Of a stretch of 64,000 bases of DNA, positions 23,525 through 35,845 are shown one piece after another; the first letter of the stretch is position 1, and every line of letters begins with the position of its first letter. Position numbers and translations under genes: made by a program. Where the stretch lies: assembly GCA_028532985.1 (NCBI GenBank), contig JANCIK010000010.1, positions 2,976,001 to 3,040,000 on the forward strand. The letters run 5' to 3'. Source of the DNA: Stropharia rugosoannulata. Taxonomy: Eukaryota; Basidiomycota; Agaricomycetes; Agaricales; Strophariaceae. The notes beneath the pieces were generated by a model, which did no database searches, had not been told where the DNA came from, and worked only from the letters and a program-made list of their open reading frames with translations.

Positions 23525-24100
23525 GTCGAAATCCTTAAAACCTATAACAGACATAACCCATAACTCCATACTATAACCCATAGAAAAATTTGTCGACCGA
23601 GTTGGTTTGCGGGGATTTGCGACCCATAACCCATAGGATTTTTCGGCCAAGTATGGGTTTTGCTGCTAGTAAAACGTGGGCCGACCTGATAGAATTATCG
23701 ACCCGATAGACATAAACCTTGAGAATTACCAGATATACTCGTACTCACAATATTTGCCCCCAATGTCTCTTAAGCGTATTGATACCCTAAAAAAGGTCCC
23801 AAACCGTTCTTTCTTGTGAGAATAATAGAATTAAAACCCCGAATCATTGTCCGACTTGCAGCGGTTGGACAAAGATGTAGTCAATATGTGATCTATCTTT
23901 GTTGTGGTATGAATTCTAGAGATAATTTTGCATAGTACAATTGTGTTATAGGAGCTGGAGGCATTTGGGACGAGATTACCAGTGGAGTTGGCGGACGAAA
24001 AATGTTATAATCTATTTTTATCACACTTCTCGCAACCCATAACCTCTCAAAACCTATAGCCTGGGGTGACTCCCGATGGGTATGGGTTATGAGGAACTCA
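23525..24100. repeat. Cluster of ACCCATAA/TATGGGTT words (likely transposon end sequences)
   Basis: The word AACCCATA or ACCCATAACCCATA recurs near 23556, 23573, 23622 and 24041, with inverted copies (TATGGGTT) near 23652 and 24080. The right side includes CCTGGGGTGACTCCCGATGG followed directly by inverted copies of the word. The arrangement of direct and inverted short words is typical of subterminal repeats of DNA transposons. No complete terminal inverted repeat pair could be closed by eye. Confidence 0.5.
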
Positions 24101-24210
24101 ACTGTATATCTAGCGCATGCACTAGATGGTAAAAAATATAAATTCCAGATTATTTACATCATTCATTACGCCAGGAAAACTTTAATTTTAATACTGCTCA
24201 CCGAGATCCA

Positions 24211-24556
24211 ATGCCACCGGCCAATGTTCCTGATCCCAGACGTAGTACGCTGTCAACTGAATTTACCCAGAAATTCAGTAGGACCTAAGTGCTTATCCAA
24301 AGTATTCCAGCCACGGCAGTGCAAAAACAATAGACTCTACTATTACTGCCAACTGCGCCGACGCTCCGAAATTCCTTCCAACAAAATTTCAATACATTCA
24401 AAGACTCAAGCCCACCAACAGGTGTTAATCGTGTTACATCTAGGTCACTGGCTCTGGACTTCTCCGATGGTAAGCTTGAAGGTAATCACAAGGGAAACTT
24501 GGATCCAGGGAAATTTACTCTGGCCGGTGAAGGTAAGGGCTCAGAGCCGGACCAAG
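24211..24556 (+). pseudogene. Decayed open reading frame with two in-frame stops
   Basis: From the ATG at 24211 one frame reads MPPANVPDPRRSTLSTEF onward, meets TAA and then TAG, and continues in the same frame into a protein-like stretch containing SRSLALDFSDGKLEGNHKGN before a GTGAGT donor-like site near 24557. Splicing with visible GT...AG pairs does not remove both stops while keeping phase. No family recognised. It may be part of the same transposon debris. Confidence 0.3.
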
Positions 24557-24765
24557 GTGAGTATATGTTTCTGTCCTTTTTTTCATTGTGACTAATTGTT
24601 ATATGACAGACAAGGAGTCTGAAAATTCAAGAACAATAAACCTCAAAGGACGACCTTTGCATTGACATCATAACGCAAGAAAAATCTCAAACACTAGTTC
24701 ATCAGAAAGTATAAGAACTGCCACTGTCAATAAGCCATGCTCAAATTCCGAGGTAAATTACACAC

Positions 24766-26242
24766 CTAACTTGCGCGTCGAATACTTCCAGAGCCATGGC
24801 GGCTGCGACTGCATGATCCAGACTCTTCATCCGGGCTGTGTGACCTCTCTTCTACGGTGACCTGCCCAAGCGCCTTTTCTGACTGCAGGTAAGCGTCTCT
24901 CGAGAAGTTGCTCTTAGAGAAGCTCGGTGGAGCAGATGTCAGTGTCGACACCTTGCTGAACTCGTCAGACTCTCCGCTGACAGAGGTCAGACCGAGGCCG
25001 ATCCGCACTATAACCATCGAAAAGACAAGACCCTTTGGGAGAACAGAGTTGGTCAGGAGTGCTTGATTGAATGGTTCCCGAATTACGCACAACAATAGGA
25101 GAAATCTAAAAGAACCCATTCATAAGATTACATGTATCCATTTATATACAGAGCAGACTTACCGCATCCAAGAGGACATACTGGAACCATGACTGGCTCT
25201 TGTATAGTATCAACAAGGCTGTCAAAGTAGCTGAGTAGATAGCCCCTGATTCAATGACGAGGAGCATAACCGGGCGCAGACTCTGTTCCGAGAACGAGAT
25301 GCTGAGGCGATTAATGTACCATATCCGGTAGGCCACGAGTGCTGTCAGACGGATTCAGTAATTACAGTAAGGCTCTCGGATGTAAAATGAGCGCTCGCGC
25401 CTACGCTTACCCGTGCATATGATGTTGGTCGCCAACGTCATCGAAAAGAAAGACACGATCCAGTGGGAAAGCTCTACGACAAATATCTCTGCCTGCGGCT
25501 CGACCTTGGCGAATGAATAGAGGATACCTCCGCCAGTTACTGCGGAAGGGCTAGTAAGCTTGTTCATTTCCAGAATAGTGCGGCTGCGGCTTACTGGTGC
25601 TCCCGAAAAGCAGGAGACAAGGAAAGGCGATAACAGAGAACCGCCTGCCCCACACTAGGTATGCGCGGAGAAGCTGCTCTGCGCTTCAGCAACGCAGTCT
25701 CCACGGATGAGCGCCAAAGTGAGACTTACCACCACACTATCGCCCACAAGTGTCTGGGCGACATATATCGTGCTCCCAAAAATCTGCGTAAAGTTGGAAA
25801 GCTGATTGAAGAAAGCGCCTGGTCCCCCCGGTGCGTTTTGGAAGACTATGAAGGCCTTAATTATCCGTGTGTAATTTACCCCGATATGCTGTTTTGCCTG
25901 TATGGGTAATTCCGCACAATGCGAGCTAATTTGAGGTACACACCATAGTTGCTAATGTAAACATGACAATGGCGATAGAGAGCATGGTCTTCTTTATTGG
26001 TTGTCCACGGGGTCGCCTCTTAATCAAAATCCAGCAGGTAATGATGAACACCACTGTATAAGCTCCTGCGTTTTTGTCAGAAGTTTCGTCTATTGTTCTT
26101 GCTCACTGCGCTCACCATACAGAAGTGTTTGTATAAAAATAGATACAAGCTTAGACTGAGGGTGATATCAGTTGGAATGCGAGCCAGAGACTCAGAAGGT
26201 CCAAAGCACTGTGAAACGTACCTCTGCTGCTGAGATAGCCAT
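24766..26242 (-). CDS. Multi-pass (7-TM-like) basidiomycete membrane protein of unknown function
   Basis: Gene of about eight small exons starting at ATG 26242 (MAISAAE) and ending at 24766. Assembled hydrophobic segments in order are AYTVVFIITCWILI, MLSIAIVMFTLATM, a loop with FNQLSNFTQIFGSTIYVAQT, RRFSVIAFPCLLLFGST, ELSHWIVSFFSMTLATNIIC, VMLLVIESGAIYSATLTALL and GLVFSMVIVRIGLGLT. A hydrophilic serine-rich tail ends in GSIRRAS. The exon ending DSVV probably joins QLLRAYLVWGRR, and the next join gives GSTITGGGILYSF; one junction near 26.1 kb remains unresolved. Many paralogues of this type occur in mushroom genomes. No ligand or function is known to me. Confidence 0.7.
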
Positions 26243-26816
26243 TGGCAATGACGGGCATTAAGCGAAGTTGATTTCGACCGACGGACAGCCCTTTATATAA
26301 ATATAAGATCTTTCAAAGTTCGCATTGCCTCGCGGTGTCGGCAGCTTGTAAATTGCCACAGTTTGTATTCGATCTGCTAGTCAGGGCGTTGCGGCCCAGT
26401 ACGGTAATAGAAAACAGTCAGACTCCACGGACATTTCTCACATTTCCGTAGTTAATTCTGGCGTCGTGGGTATAAGCTAGCGCATACTGACGACTTGGTC
26501 CATTTGGCAGACGAGCTCCCACTGCTTCGTTAAATGAAATGAGATCTTCACGCTCTAACCGGCGAATAAGGTGTGAGGTCAGTTATCCACAAGCCAAACA
26601 AGTTACGCACTAGACCCCCGAAAGTCAATGTCCTAAGCATATAAACTTCATAAATCAAAACCCCATACAATGATCAGTGATAGAACCCTCATAAAAGGCT
26701 ATTTATGTAAGTAACCTTGATATAAATCCGTGTTGCGCAGTTACATCCAAGTCCTTGGGCGCACACCATGACTCTAAAACTCGTCTAAACATAGCAGCAA
26801 CACTTACTTGGCGTAT
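26243..26816. other. Intergenic stretch with no recognisable gene
   Basis: About 570 bp between the 7-TM-like gene start and the stop of the aldo/keto reductase gene. AT-rich; no repeats or RNA genes noticed. Confidence 0.4.
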
Positions 26817-28162
26817 TTATTTACTACCCACAGGGGTTTCATTATTTCGTACGATGCCGCCACTGCACATGTCCCAGCCAAGCTGATCGTATGTCCACCC
26901 AAAGCAAGAGCCTCCCAAGAGAGGGGAGTGGAAGCCGCACACACTGTGGTGCATGCCTCGCGCATGGTGGAAAATGTCGATGGTATGCATCTCTTCCGGT
27001 GTGAGCTTGATGATCTGGAAATCCATCCATCTGTTGTGTAGACGCAAACGACATCGTCTCCGAGAAACTCACCGAGAAGTTCTCTTTCAGACGTTGAGCG
27101 TTCTCCGTCTTGGGGATGACAGACGTCCCGCGTTGGACGCCCCAACTTAGAAGAACTTGGGCCCCAGTCACATTACGGCGTTCCGCAATGGACTTGACAG
27201 AGTCATGGGATGTGAACTTGTTCTTTCCTACAGGGGAGTAGGCGGTGACATGGATGTTCTTTTCCTTACAGAACTGGAGAAGGCTATGCTGAGGAAGACA
27301 AGGATGCAGCTCGACTTGGTTAACTGCGGGTATAATTCGCGCTCCATGCAGAAGATGAGTTAGAGTTTTGATGCTGAAATTGGAGACTCCAATGCTGCGC
27401 GCTTTGCCTGGAAGAGTTTGTGACTATCTTACTGCCATAAAACTGATCTGAGTTACCAGTTACGACAAGGTCCTCCATGTCTTTCCATGTCTCTGCATAC
27501 GTTGGGCTCTCAGATGGCTGCAGAGCTTGGCCTGAGGGCTGTTAGGTTGTTTAAAATAAACACGTTAAACGCTGCACACCGTTTTCTAAAAGTGTCTGAG
27601 GCCAGTGCATCAGATATAGATCAACATAATCTGTGCCGAGCTTCTCCAAACTTTCGCCCAAAGCAGTTGCCACCGATCCGTGGTCTTCGCTCCTGTATGA
27701 ATGATGATCAGAGCAAGGTGGTACAAGCCATACTAAAGCCATACGCAAGTTTTGTGGTAAGGAATATCTCGTTGCGTGGAATGCCAGACTCTCGTATAGC
27801 CTTTCCTACAGATATTTCATCGCCTGTGGCATATTCATGCATTCATGCAGTTTCTTGCGCCCTGATCATGAAAGGTCACTACTACTTACCATAATTTGCG
27901 GCCTATGTATCTTAGAGACTCGGAGCGATGCTAAACTGAAATGACATACAGTGTCGATATGACGATAGCCGAGAGAAAGAGCAGTCTTGACCATCTGTAC
28001 AACGTGGTCGCCATCGCCCGGTCTGCCCATCCAGCATCTAGGAGGCAAGCATCAGAGAAAACATTCCAAAATCAAGTGAAGTACGAACCCAACACCCACA
28101 GCAGGTAACTGGTGACCTGTATTCAATGTGTAGCAAGGCAAATCTGGATTCATAGTACTCAT
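26817..28162 (-). CDS. Aldo/keto reductase
   Basis: NADPH-dependent oxidoreductase of the AKR superfamily. The start at 28162 gives [20 protein letters not shown], then [21 protein letters not shown] join at GYRHIDT/AANYG supplies the catalytic Asp and Tyr; EIFLTTKL gives the catalytic Lys; [11 protein letters not shown] gives the His. The cofactor half continues with [28 protein letters not shown], and [19 protein letters not shown], with the last exon ending at 26817. All four catalytic residues are present. At least six introns occur, one with a GTTCGT donor. The C-terminus ([17 protein letters not shown]) is longer than the common family end. The substrate is unknown. Confidence 0.87.
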
Positions 28163-28457
28163 CAGTAATGTGGAAAGGCTAGAAAGTCGGCCTATATCAA
28201 ATAGAAGATTGCAGTCTCAGCGTGAGATTTTTTGTGGCGGCTAGTACCAGGAATAAATCAGGTTATATCGAGGGGAGAATACAGAGATATAATAATAAGG
28301 TAGGAAATACAGAGACGACAATACAGTTAGACAGAGACGTGAAAATAAGTAGAGATAAGCAGAGACGGAAAATACAGTGCGGATGGAGAAAATATATTTA
28401 ATGCGCGAATAAACAAGCAAAGCAAAGCATGCGAAGTAGCCCACAGCACTCACACTT

Positions 28458-31400
28458 CTACCTGCCCCTACCACCACCTCTCCGGCCCCGATAGTGCCGG
28501 TGGTCCCAATCTCGTTCTCTCTCCCTGTCTCGGTCTGCAGATGGACCCCGAGGAACATATGCTTGGGATCCGCTAAAATGATATGAAGGCTGAGTGGGTG
28601 GTAAATGACTAGAGACCTGCCCACCCCTCGTCAACGACTGCCTCAAAGCGCGAGGGGCGCTTGGCGGAGGCGGTCGCCCGATCACACTTGAACTTATGTG
28701 AGGATGAGGAATGCCATTAGAGCTATTACTTGCACTGGCACCTCCGTTTGCGCTACCAGGCGGACCGGACCTAGGGAACCCAGGCCCACTAGGTGAGCCT
28801 GAGGGAGGGGGGAACCCGCGTGGCCCAGTAGGGGGAGGATGTGTCTGTAGCGCTGCGAGACCGGAACGGTTCTTCGGGATGATAGGCGTTGAATTAGCCC
28901 CGCTCACACGATGTATAAGCGGTAGCGATGAATCACCGATCTCCCCATCTTCATGAGGCGTGCGACGGCCATGATAGGTGCGACCAAGGTCAGAATTGAT
29001 CGGGGACACGGGTCGGTCAGCAAAAGGCGAATGGCGCGGTACTGCAAGGTAAGATGTAGGATTGGCAGGTAGATCAGGTTTATAAGGTGGCCGTGAGGCG
29101 GGCAGGCTGCTAATGGGGACGTCAATGATCTCCTTCTTTGCCTCCCTGGTGGGCGGTATATACGACGATGGACTGGGGGCAACGTGAGATGGTCGAGGCG
29201 GCAGGAGAAGAGGTTCTTTCGCACTGAGAGGCGAAGCCAGAGGCGCTTGTGCGGAATGGCGCATATATCCAGTGTTGCGATCAACAAGTTTCAACGCTGG
29301 GACAGAAGGTGCAGTAGTCACGGTGGAAGGCGCAATGGTTGGACGTGCAGGGGGTGCAGAGGGCTGAACAGACGAAGATGTACTAGCCACATTCGAATTG
29401 TTATCGGTAGCAGGGCCGGACAGCTTGACATCACTTGCAAGCTCTTCTGTAGCCTTTGAGGCACCGGACAGCCAAGCAGGCTTTACGGCAAAGATTTTTG
29501 TACTCTCCTGGAAAGCTTTCAAATTCTCGTTGCGCCGCTCAATTTCTGTTAAAGTAATTGCCTTGGGCTTCTCACTTGCTACACTGATACGGTTAAGGAG
29601 TTCAGCAGAGGGCGGTGTACTCTCCTTAACCTTGGTAGCCTCTGCAGTGCTAGCAGTGCTAGCCTGGGTTCCTGACACAGGTGGCTCGCGTACCCATTTA
29701 GGTATGACGGTGGGAAAAGCGGGACTAGCGAATGTAGATTTCGGTGTAGCACCGCCTTCCGCCTCGCCTTCCTCGATGGCCAACGCAGAGTTGACACTTA
29801 TAGGTGACGCTTGTGAGCTCTTCGTCGCCTCCATCTCCTCGCGCATCTTTTTCTTCCTAAGGGCAAAATCGCGTAACGAAAGCTTGACTTTAGGCTGCAC
29901 TGCTGGAGAGGTCGGCTCCTGAGATTCTTGTCGCGAAGCAGGAGCGACAGGCGGGGCCGCTGTGTCTTGGGTTACTTCGGAGACGACAGTCACGGTGGGC
30001 GGGGGCGAGAGTCGAGAAGCTCGCAAAGTGTCATAGGATTCGATGACAACGGGCAGAGTTTCGGGGCTCGTGGATGACGTAGTAGACGCCGGTGGCGGCT
30101 CGGAGTTAGTAGTCGCGGTGGATGGCGGAGGAGGTTCTTCTACTTCTATCGTCGAATCCCTGCTACCGTCTTCCCGGTCGATATCTTGAGGCGGTGTAGC
30201 CGACCGTGAAGATGCGTCTGATGGGGAACGCTCACGCAGGGTGATAGGCTCAGGCGTCTTTTCATTCTTCTCGTCCATCTGCTTGTCCATCTCCATTTCC
30301 ATCTCCATCTCCACCTCATCCCCAACCTGCCGCTCTGGTGAAGGAGCTAACGGTGCCACATTTTGCGGAGGGGCGTCTCCAGCCATTTGCCTTTTCCATT
30401 CTTCTGCGTCGTCTGTATCGAAGAAATGGGAGGGCGGAGGAACCGAGACAGTAGGCGGCGTACTAACGGGAGCCGGTGGGCTTGCGCTACGTACACTTAA
30501 GGACGGAGTGTGATCGTCAACATCCATATCCATCGACGCACTACTGCAGGCTGACTCATCGGGCGGAGGTTGTGTAGTTGGTATGTGCTCCTCGGCTTGA
30601 TCTTGACTAGTGGTGACAGGCGCTGGTGAAGACCTCGGAGGTGGGGTGGAAGCCACGGAGTCGAGTGGCGACGTCGTGTCCGTGTTTGGCTCCGCTACAA
30701 CTGGAGGCTGGGATGGGAGCAAAGTATGCTCTTCCTCCGCGGCAACAACTTGTTGAACTTCCTCCTCAGGAACTTGGTCTATTCGTTTTAAAGGACTCCA
30801 TTCATAATCCTCCTTGTCCTTCGTCACCTCATTGACAAACTCCTGAGGCTCTGTCGTAGTTTCCACAGGCTCCAAAACGGCTTCGTCCTCCTTGTCCGAT
30901 GACATATGAATATCCTCCATCTCATCAGGCTGAGCCTCCACTGCTGTGCTCCCATCAACCTCGTCGCCATTCTCAGCAGGTGAAGTGCTGGGTACTAGAT
31001 GTGAATTCAGCCCCGTATGCTCTTGTTCAACGATTATCGCGGGACTCATAAGAGATAAGTTGGAGAATCCGTGTACGGGTGAGACCAACATATTCTCCAC
31101 TGGCTGCGGCATTTCATCAGACCGATCCTGATCCCGATGCTTGAAGATATGTACATCTCCACGAACATGCTCATCCGACTCTTCATGCGTCGCATCTGGC
31201 TGCATTATCTTGGCAAAATCTGTACGGCCCTCACCCCCATTAGTTTGAGGTGACGGAGTAGCAAGCTCCGGTGAAGGAGGGGAAGCCGTAGCACTTGTCG
31301 GTGATGCATTGTGAGAAGGTGTTGCAGCAGGGTCGCGCGAAGGAGGAATAGGTGGAGGGGGCATTTCAGCGGTATGTTCACGATCATCCTGATGTGCGGC

Positions 31401-34346
31401 ATCTTTGTGATCAAGCTGATCAGGCTGATTAGCTTGCAGATCGTGGTGGGCAGTGCCTGGAGGCGGGGAAGGTATGGGAGGACGTTGATCTAATATGACG
31501 TAAATTGAACGCTGATCAGGAACCCAAGGTAATTAGACGTACTATTTTCCTCTTCTGGAAAATGAATTCCAAGCCCAATTCCTTTATTTTCAAATAAAGG
31601 TGGACTGGGGTGCAGGAGGTTGTTGACGTCCATCGCCCCTTTTGAGCGCTGCTCTTTGCGCGCTTCCTGCTGCCGGTACAACCTCTTCTTCCGCATTTTC
31701 GGCGGAATCTTGTCTTCAGGCAACGCCGGGAATGCTTGATGGTCGTCTGGGGGGTCCGGCGGCCGCGGTTCCAAGCTGGGTTGTGCATGAGATGCAGTCG
31801 GCGAAGAAGATGTATGCACATGGATATGGGAGGAGACGTCAGCGTGAGGGTCTAAGTGCCATTTGAAAGCAATGTAAAAGTTGTAACGGTAAGTATATCA
31901 TCCAAAGTCAAACAGAGTTATGACGAACCGCTGAATAACGTGGACCTGCGAGATTCCATATCATCGTTGTCCACTACATCAACGTCAACTGCGCGCTCCT
32001 TCCCTTTGGTCTTCCCAGGATGCTCAGGAGATATAACCGGAAAATTATAGTCTGACCTTCCTTTAGGCGGCGTCGGGCTAGCAGAAATGATAAACTTCTT
32101 CCTGCCGCTCTGAACCTCCACCTCCCCCGTCTTCGCCTTCAGTTTGCGTCGTGAGTCATCTTCACCTCCCACCTCTTCCATTCCACCCAATCCACCACTA
32201 AAAGGTATCCGTTCTCGCGTCTGAAACCCTCTTTTCTTCCCAACCAATGGTCCAAGGTCAACTTCGCCGCGCCGTTGTTGCGATTGATCATGATATGTGG
32301 GATAGTTACGTTCCTGACGACCTTCATCCTCCGTAGCGTAAGGATCTGAGCGCCCATCGTTATTGAAGTCTGACATGGCCCAATCGCTGATATTCGCGCC
32401 AGCTTCTTCTAGTCGATCTAGGACTTTAGCCATTGCAACGACAGCACAATCTTTCGTCGATGAGCCACATGCACATGTAGTGAATGTTGAAGCTAGGGCG
32501 TGAAGGATATTTGAAAGCTGGTTTCGCAAGTGGATGAGTTCCGCTGGACTTTGTTTTGAGTGAGGGGTGCTATATGTCCATCAACCCACATTCAATTGTT
32601 CAATAAATTAATCACTCACGGAAACATATGTGGCGTCTTCAACAGGGCAGGAAGTCTATGAATTGCATGCCCATCGTCCCACTCCCACCCCAAAACAACC
32701 TCTTCACCCTCCTTCAGATCGCGCAATGCAAATACGGCAAACCCGAGTGTTTTATCCTCCTCCTCGACATGAACACGAGATTTCTCGGCCCTCCGCCTAC
32801 TCCGCCTTTCTTGGTCAGCCTCCATATCTTCGTCCTCCGTTGCATCCTCGTCTACCACATCAACTTCTTGCGTCTTCTCCCACCGTATTCCACCCTTCTC
32901 CGCGACACCCTCCCGACATATTACGGGACGCAGTACGGCATTAGGCCGACAACCCCATCGGACAAACCGCCCTTCGTTACCAACACCACGAGCATCAAGC
33001 GCAACGCCTAGAGGCGGTCCTAGGAGATGGACGTGTGGTTTCGGCATACCTAGACCTGCATATCCATTCGTAGGTTCGCGTAAGTAAGAGGAGGAGGGTG
33101 TGATAACGGAATGAAAAGGAACCAGCATGGAAGAAGAGGGGAGAGAACGGGTCGTATATGCGGCATATGAAGGCGGCAGACAAAGGGTATTGGTGTATGG
33201 AAGAAGCGGGGAAGGTGACGGGCGTAAAGGACGTATTGTTATGGGCGGTGTTGATGGTGGATGCTGTGGGGGGGCTGGCTCTGTCGATGCAAATGGAGGT
33301 AGTGGTGTAGATGACACGGCGGTGATTCCTCTCCATGCCCGTGCTTGCCTACGCAACTTGGATCGAGTTTCGTCGTCGGGAATGATGTCTCTTGTAATGG
33401 GGACGTATGTCGATGTATATGGCTCTGTGTCGATATCAACATGCTCCTCTTCGACTACCCCATTAGTGAGTAGCGTTGGCGTAGGAACAGTATGGGAAGA
33501 AGATGCAAATGGCCAGGTTGGCGGCTGGGGAGGAGCTGTGGGGACTGGTGTCGATGGTAGCGCAGCTGGCTGCACCACTGATGGTCGCCGTCGCTTCCTC
33601 GCCGGTGCAGCACCCTCTGGTAGCGCCGTGCTTCCCCTCCTTCCCTTTCTTTCCGTTGAAGGGCTGATCCTCCTCCCCCGCTGTCTCCCTGCATCCTCCC
33701 CATTTGTTCCAAAGCCCAGACCCAACCCTACGCCTGATGACCCCAGCAGGCCAGTACCGAGCCGTTGTCTTTGAAGAGCGATGGCATTTTCCTTATCGTG
33801 CTGCGAGCGAGGACTGCAAGCCCAACATAAGAAAGCGTCGGGTACAGGCCCGTCTGGGGCAAAGCCGAAACAAGCTGAATGGCACCAGCGGGAACATAAG
33901 TCGCAAGCAATCGAGTAGCCGTCGTCAATGGCGAATCCACATATGCAATCAACGGCCTCGGACGAGACATCCCCGTTGGAAGAGGTCGAGTGGCCATTGT
34001 TCTGTCTAGATGTTCGTAGATGATCATCCAGCTGGTAAGTCGTACCTATCGGGCTCTGGGACATGTCCCGTCCTTTCCGCTTCGCCGGTATAGTCGTGGG
34101 CGACTCTGGATGGCGTCTTTGTTGGTAACTTTGTTGTTGAAACTGCCGTGCAGCCACCCGTGGCGATGCGGTCGTCGTAAGGATGGAATTGAGCGTCGCA
34201 GACGACGTGGCGGGTGCTGGTGCGGCATAAGTATGGGATATAGTCATATGGGGAGTTGAAGGTGCGTAGAAGGCGCCGCCGCCGTTCATGGCCGGGCGCT
34301 GTTTGGCGGACGCTCTGCTTTCATTCGTGGCCAAGGCCTCAGCCAA
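28458..34346 (-). CDS. SET3: SET3-type chromatin protein with PHD finger and SET domain
   Basis: Four exons: 34346-32620, 32569-31929, 31851-31543 and 31489-28458. They add to exactly 1903 codons (1902 residues). A PHD finger lies at residues 134-177 (CICGF...CDLC...CHSAC...CWAC, C4HC3 spacing). The SET region follows at about 400-570, with RFVRWGCRPNAVLRP in place of the catalytic NHS box and ending LGWEWDDGHAIHRLP. This architecture is that of yeast Set3 and animal MLL5, scaffold subunits of a histone deacetylase complex that read H3K4 methylation and are thought to be catalytically inactive. Downstream are a conserved ELIHLRNQLSNILHAL segment with CACGSSTKDCAVV, then KMRKKRLYRQQEARKEQRS, and a disordered Pro/Ser/Thr/Glu-rich tail of about 1000 residues with an (EM)n run near 30.3 kb and an RGG-like end (RGRRGGGRGR). 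Confidence 0.9.
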
Positions 34347-35845
34347 CTAATTCCCACTCAAAAGCCTTTGACAAAGCATCCAAAACAATGCACGTGAGTC
34401 ATCATGGAAATTCCTAAAACAAAGCAAACACAAAGTAAACCTGAGTCGCAAACAAGTCGCAAACTGTTGGACTCGGGGAGGTGAGTCTAGGAGAGCAAAG
34501 GAAGAGAGAAATCATGCGAATCGCACAAACCGAAACAGAACAAATGTGCATTTGGGAAACGCTTCTGGGCCACAACACAGCGGAAGAACGACCAGACGAA
34601 ACTTGAAAGAGAGCCAAAGAAAGAGCTGAGGTTAGCTGGGGAAGAAAGAGAAACTCAGGGATGTATCAGCCAACAAACCCCAAAACAAGGACGGTGTCCT
34701 TGCAAAACGCTCTCTGAGATACACGAAAGGTGCAATGTGGAGTATTTGGAAGATCCAAGTAGTATTGAACGGGCCCGCGCGCAAGGCCGAGAACAATCAG
34801 CGCAGGGGTGCATCAAAACCCTTTCTGGCGTTTCGAAATGTGGCAAAGCTACCGCGGGCGAAGGTAGAACCAAAAGATGGTACATGTGGAAAGCAGCTTG
34901 AGTCTTGAAGGTGAAGGTCAAGGGAGACAGACGGTTAACAGCCCGGAGCGGAGCCGATAGTGGCTAATAGTGAACAGAACTTGACGAGTCAAGGGAAATA
35001 GTAGAGAGAAGAGGTTAGTAGTAGGGCGCGGCATTGTCCAATGACTCGTGTGAAGCATCGAGCGCCCTGTCGGCTTCGGATACGTTAAACTTCCAGTGAA
35101 TCAAAAAAAAAAATTGTGCCCGTGGTGCAAGCGTTATGTCGTATATAGGTCTGAGCAGAAATAATACCAACGTATCTGAGACGGCAGAAGTGACAGAGTA
35201 AGAACTTTACCAACGAAGTTCAGTCAAATGGTGGACGCGCAAGGATTATTCGAAGGCAAGTTGGCCTAAAGTTAGCTTAAACAAGTAGGAAAAGGAAAAG
35301 CGACGGCGGGGGGAGTACAGGAGGAAATCATAGACGTGGTTTCCATTATTTTTGATAGGCTCAGAAGGATTGTTCCGTCCGAGTCGTTGGGCGTCTCGTT
35401 CGACTGCAGGAGGAACAGAACTAGCAAATGAACACTTGAAGGCATCAGGCCCAGGCCCCCTCAGTTGCATTAAAACCAGTTACCATATAAGGGCATAGTC
35501 TCGCGAGCCAGACGTTCGTGTCCCAACGCCTTCAAGTTTTTGTTGAGTTTTTGAGCTCCTGAGATATTGGATCTTCGGCAACTCTAGCAATTCCGAAGGC
35601 ATATTACATGTGCATGAAACACACTGAGACGGTTATCTAGGAAGCTCTGTTCAAGCACAAGTAATGACCAGCTATAAACAAAACTTCTCTTTGTCTCCGC
35701 GGCCTCGTGCAGCATAAGTAATCGAGATACAAAGATGCACCTCCTTATCATATTATTAGTATTATTATTGCATTGGAAATGACGACACAAAGAAGACGAC
35801 ACGCGAAAGTCTCCAGCCTGCAATATATTTTATAAATATGCTACT
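34347..35845. other. Intergenic region upstream of SET3
   Basis: About 1.5 kb. It should hold the SET3 promoter and 5' leader on the left and the 3' end of the next minus-strand gene on the right. A 10-bp A run lies near 35104. No gene, RNA or repeat could be supported. Confidence 0.4.

Noticed and set aside
23525..23660. CCCATAA words taken as telomere-like repeats
   Set aside because: The fungal telomere unit is TTAGGG/CCCTAA; these words contain an extra A, are irregularly spaced and occur in both orientations, so they look like transposon ends.
24557..24680. Continuation of the decayed ORF as a functional spliced gene
   Set aside because: No donor-acceptor combination removed both in-frame stops with phase kept.
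33127..33774. 215-codon plus-strand open frame
   Set aside because: It is antisense to the first exon of the SET3-type gene, Gly/Ser-biased by mirror of Pro/Ser codons, and matches no family.
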